This document shows positions 62,214 to 64,000 of a stretch of 64,000 nt of DNA, in pieces; the stretch's first letter is position 1, and each line of letters opens with the position of its first letter. The translations under genes and the position numbers were made by a program. Source of the DNA: Phenylobacterium sp. (GTDB lineage Bacteria > Pseudomonadota > Alphaproteobacteria > Caulobacterales > Caulobacteraceae). The stretch is taken from contig SSMU01000010.1 of the NCBI GenBank assembly GCA_004799545.1, forward strand, positions 79,353 through 143,352, written 5' to 3'. The notes beneath the pieces were generated by a model, which was not told where the DNA came from, searched no databases, and saw only the letters and a program-made list of their open reading frames with translations.

Positions 62214-62841
62214 GGACGGCGAGCCTCGCCTGCACGGCGGCCCAGACCGCGGCCTCCACCGCCTCGAGCGAGCCCTGCGCCTCGATCACCGCGCAGCGCT
62301 GGGGCTCGGCGGCGGCGATGGCCAGGAAGCCGGCGCGCAGCCGTTCGTGGAAGTCCATGCCCTTGCTCTCGAACCGCGCCTCGGCCCCCGGCCGCGCCAG
62401 CGCCCGCTGCAGGCCGGTCTCCGGCGGGAAGTCGAAGATCAGGGTGAGGTCGGGGCGGACGTCTTCCAGGATATAGGTCTCCAGGGCCGCGATCAGGCCC
62501 GGATCGGTCCCGCCCGCCGCGCCCTGGTAGGCCCGCGTCGAATCGGCGAACCGGTCGCAGACCACCCAGGCGCCGCGTTCGAGCGCCGGCCGGATCACCC
62601 GCTCGATGTGGTCGCGCCGGGCGGCGTACATCAGAAGCGTCTCAGTGACCGGGCTCCAGCGGTCGGCGGCGCCGTTCAGCACCAGCTCGCGGATGCTCTC
62701 CGCCCCGGGCGAGCCGCCGGGCTCGCGGGTCGCCACGACCTTGCGGCCGCCGGCTTCGAGGCGGGCGACCAGGCGCTTGAGCTGGGTGGACTTCCCCGCC
62801 CCCTCGCCGCCTTCGAATGTGATGAACTGCCCGCGGGTCAC
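62206..62841 (-). CDS. tmk: Thymidylate kinase
   Basis: Tmk phosphorylates dTMP to dTDP. I start at GTG 62841, giving 211 residues beginning TRGQFITFEGGEGAGKSTQL; the longer frame to 62970 runs through rlpA's 3' end and lacks similarity to the family. The P-loop is GGEGAGKST, followed by ATREPGGSPGAE, VVCDRFADSTRAYQGA (the DR(Y/F) motif) and the LID region RALARPGAEARFESK. It overlaps holB by eight bases. rlpA lies 31 bases upstream on the same strand. In many alphaproteobacteria a D,D-carboxypeptidase gene lies between the two; it is absent here. Confidence 0.95.
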   Translation of the reverse strand: MTRGQFITFEGGEGAGKSTQLKRLVARLEAGGRKVVATREPGGSPGAESIRELVLNGAADRWSPVTETLLMYAARRDHIERVIRPALERGAWVVCDRFADSTRAYQGAAGGTDPGLIAALETYILEDVRPDLTLIFDFPPETGLQRALARPGAEARFESKGMDFHERLRAGFLAIAAAEPQRCAVIEAQGSLEAVEAAVWAAVQARLAVHG

Positions 62842-62872
62842 CGGGGCAAGATGGCCAGTTCGGCGCGGAAGT

Positions 62873-63973
62873 CTACAGGCCGGGACGTAGAATCCGGGCG
62901 TCGGCGAAGCCGGCCTCGGCGGCCTTTTCGCGCAGCGCCTCGGCGGCGTCCTCGTCCGCGGCCCCGTCAAGGACCACGCGATAGAGGGTGACCGCGTTGC
63001 GCTGCATGGGCACCACGCTGGCCGGACCGGCGGCGGCGAGTTGCGACACCGCCTTCTGGGCGCTCTCCGGGGTCGAGAAGACCCCGGCCTGGATGCGGAA
63101 GCCGCTGGCCACGGGCGGCGTCGCAGCCGGCGCGACGCTGGAGGCCGCCTTCAGCGCCGCGACCGCAACGGGCTTGGGCGCCAGGTCCGGCAGGGCCGCG
63201 CCGGTCAGGGGTGCGAGGGCGGTCTCGCTGACCGCTATGGCCGCCGTCGGCAGGGGAGCTGAGGTGAACACCACCTCCGGCGCGCGCCGCACGGCCTTTG
63301 GCGGGACGGGCGGCGGCGGCGCTTCGGCCAGCATCAGCTCGTCCACCCTCGCCGCCATCGGGTCGGCCGCACGCGGCTTCGGCGGGGTTGTGGCCGCAGC
63401 CAGGCGGATCGGGGCGGCCGGTGAGGTCGCACGCGCGTAGCGCCGGCTGTCCTCGCCGTAGAGCGGCGCGGGGCCGACGTAGCGCACGCGTACGTGGGCC
63501 AGGCCCGCGCGGTCGTAGCCCAGCTCGCGGGCCGCCTCGTGGCTGAGGTCGATGATCCGGCCGCCCACGAAGGGGCCGCGGTCGTTCACCCGCACCACCA
63601 GCTTGCGGCCATTGTCGAGGTTGGTCACCTCCACCAGGCAGGGCAGCGGCAGGGTGGTGTGCGCCGCGCTGGGCGCGTTCATGTCGAAGATCTCGCCGTT
63701 GGCGGTGGCCTTCATGTGGAACTCGTCGCCGTACCACGAGGCCGTGCCGGTCTGGTCGTAGCCCGGCTGTTCCTTGGGCACGTACCAGACGCCGGCCACC
63801 TGATAGGGCGCGCCCACCTTGTAGGCGCCACCCGCCCCGCTGGGCTGATGGGCGCGGTGCGGCTGGACGCCGGTGGCGTATTCCGGCCGGACGCTGGCGC
63901 AGGCGGCGAGCGAGGCTGCGGCTGTCAGCACCAGGGCGAGCCGCGCCGTCCGTCCTCCGCCGAATTCCGCCAT
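62873..63973 (-). CDS. rlpA: RlpA-family septal-ring lipoprotein with SPOR domain
   Basis: RlpA is an outer-membrane lipoprotein that acts on peptidoglycan at the septum; some members are lytic transglycosylases for denuded glycans. The 366-residue product has a lipoprotein signal with Cys (LTAAASLAAC, about residue 25), a double-psi beta-barrel (about 75-165) containing GTASWYGDEFHMKATANGE and VRVNDRGPFVGGRIIDLS, a long Ala/Pro-rich linker, and a C-terminal SPOR domain (about 293-366, RIQAGVFSTPESAQKAV) that binds denuded peptidoglycan. The DPBB catalytic Glu/Asp (in EFHMK and VNDRG) are present. It heads the tmk-holB group; upstream is the window edge. Confidence 0.94.
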   Translation of the reverse strand: MAEFGGGRTARLALVLTAAASLAACASVRPEYATGVQPHRAHQPSGAGGAYKVGAPYQVAGVWYVPKEQPGYDQTGTASWYGDEFHMKATANGEIFDMNAPSAAHTTLPLPCLVEVTNLDNGRKLVVRVNDRGPFVGGRIIDLSHEAARELGYDRAGLAHVRVRYVGPAPLYGEDSRRYARATSPAAPIRLAAATTPPKPRAADPMAARVDELMLAEAPPPPVPPKAVRRAPEVVFTSAPLPTAAIAVSETALAPLTGAALPDLAPKPVAVAALKAASSVAPAATPPVASGFRIQAGVFSTPESAQKAVSQLAAAGPASVVPMQRNAVTLYRVVLDGAADEDAAEALREKAAEAGFADARILRPGL

Positions 63974-64000
63974 AGCCCCTGCCCTGCGCCGCCAAACCTC

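Overview
The window is a dense, high-GC stretch of alphaproteobacterial core chromosome. Gene content and order (bamA-ompH-lpxD-fabZ-lpxA-lpxI-lpxB, gltX-gltA, lexA beside trpEGDC, secG-pyrG, eno-ftsB-pdhABC-lpd-lipA, ispDF/dusB-ntrBC-ntrYX-dat-hfq-hflX-mazG, rlpA-tmk-holB-tatD) point to Caulobacterales, probably a Caulobacter or Phenylobacterium relative. That placement is inferred from synteny and protein character, not from a database search. I see no prophage, insertion sequence, CRISPR array, rRNA or tRNA gene, and no gene-free stretch above 300 bases.

Layout. 1-7226 (+): outer-membrane biogenesis, with BamA (5' end off the window), an OmpH/Skp-like chaperone and a tightly overlapping lipid A cluster. 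7223-9981 (-): citrate synthase and glutamyl-tRNA synthetase. 9980-12454 (+): a comEC broken by a frameshift, then a small ASCH-like gene. 12461-19479 (-): a ppiD-like gene, trpE, trpG, trpD and trpC, then lexA with its own SOS-box promoter; a 66-residue membrane protein is encoded on the other strand between trpE and trpG. 19641-29213: tpiA, hemerythrin, acetyltransferase, secG, pyrG, assorted small genes (two MmcQ/YjbR proteins flanking a DUF2214-type membrane protein, MAPEG), rpmF, enoyl-CoA hydratase, eno and ftsB. 29268-35794 (+): the pyruvate dehydrogenase operon, with two GFA/CENP-V zinc-type proteins and a glutathione peroxidase set between the E1, E2 and E3 genes. 35967-41770 (+): a complete tripartite RND pump. 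41775-47204: DoxX, an Aas-like acyl ligase, lipoyl synthase, a COQ10/RatA protein, CinA C-terminal domain and bifunctional IspDF. 47296-57054 (+): dusB, ntrBC, ntrYX, D-amino-acid aminotransferase, hfq, hflX. 57059-63973: mazG, an unknown secreted protein, a third MmcQ/YjbR protein, and the rlpA-tmk-holB-tatD-MBL-purN group.

How the genes work together. The first block feeds envelope assembly (BamA/Skp and lipid A). lpd, pdhABC and lipA together make and service the lipoylated pyruvate dehydrogenase that links enolase-level glycolysis to citrate synthase. dusB-ntrBC-ntrYX-dat-hfq-hflX is the conserved nitrogen-sensing and RNA-regulation block. Many neighbours overlap as ATGA, GTGA, TTGA or TGATG, so translational coupling is the rule.

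I did not find a convincing wholly new system. The best leads are: both NtrC-family regulators lack the sigma-54-contacting GAFTGA loop, and NtrX also has Lys in place of the Walker B Glu; a two-base frameshift in comEC; a hairpin that would bury the ribosome-binding site of the hemerythrin gene; redox/thiol genes embedded in the pdh operon; a near-identical duplicated lipoyl-domain coding segment; and symmetric repeats in the ispDF/dusB and ppiD/tpiA divergent intergenic regions.
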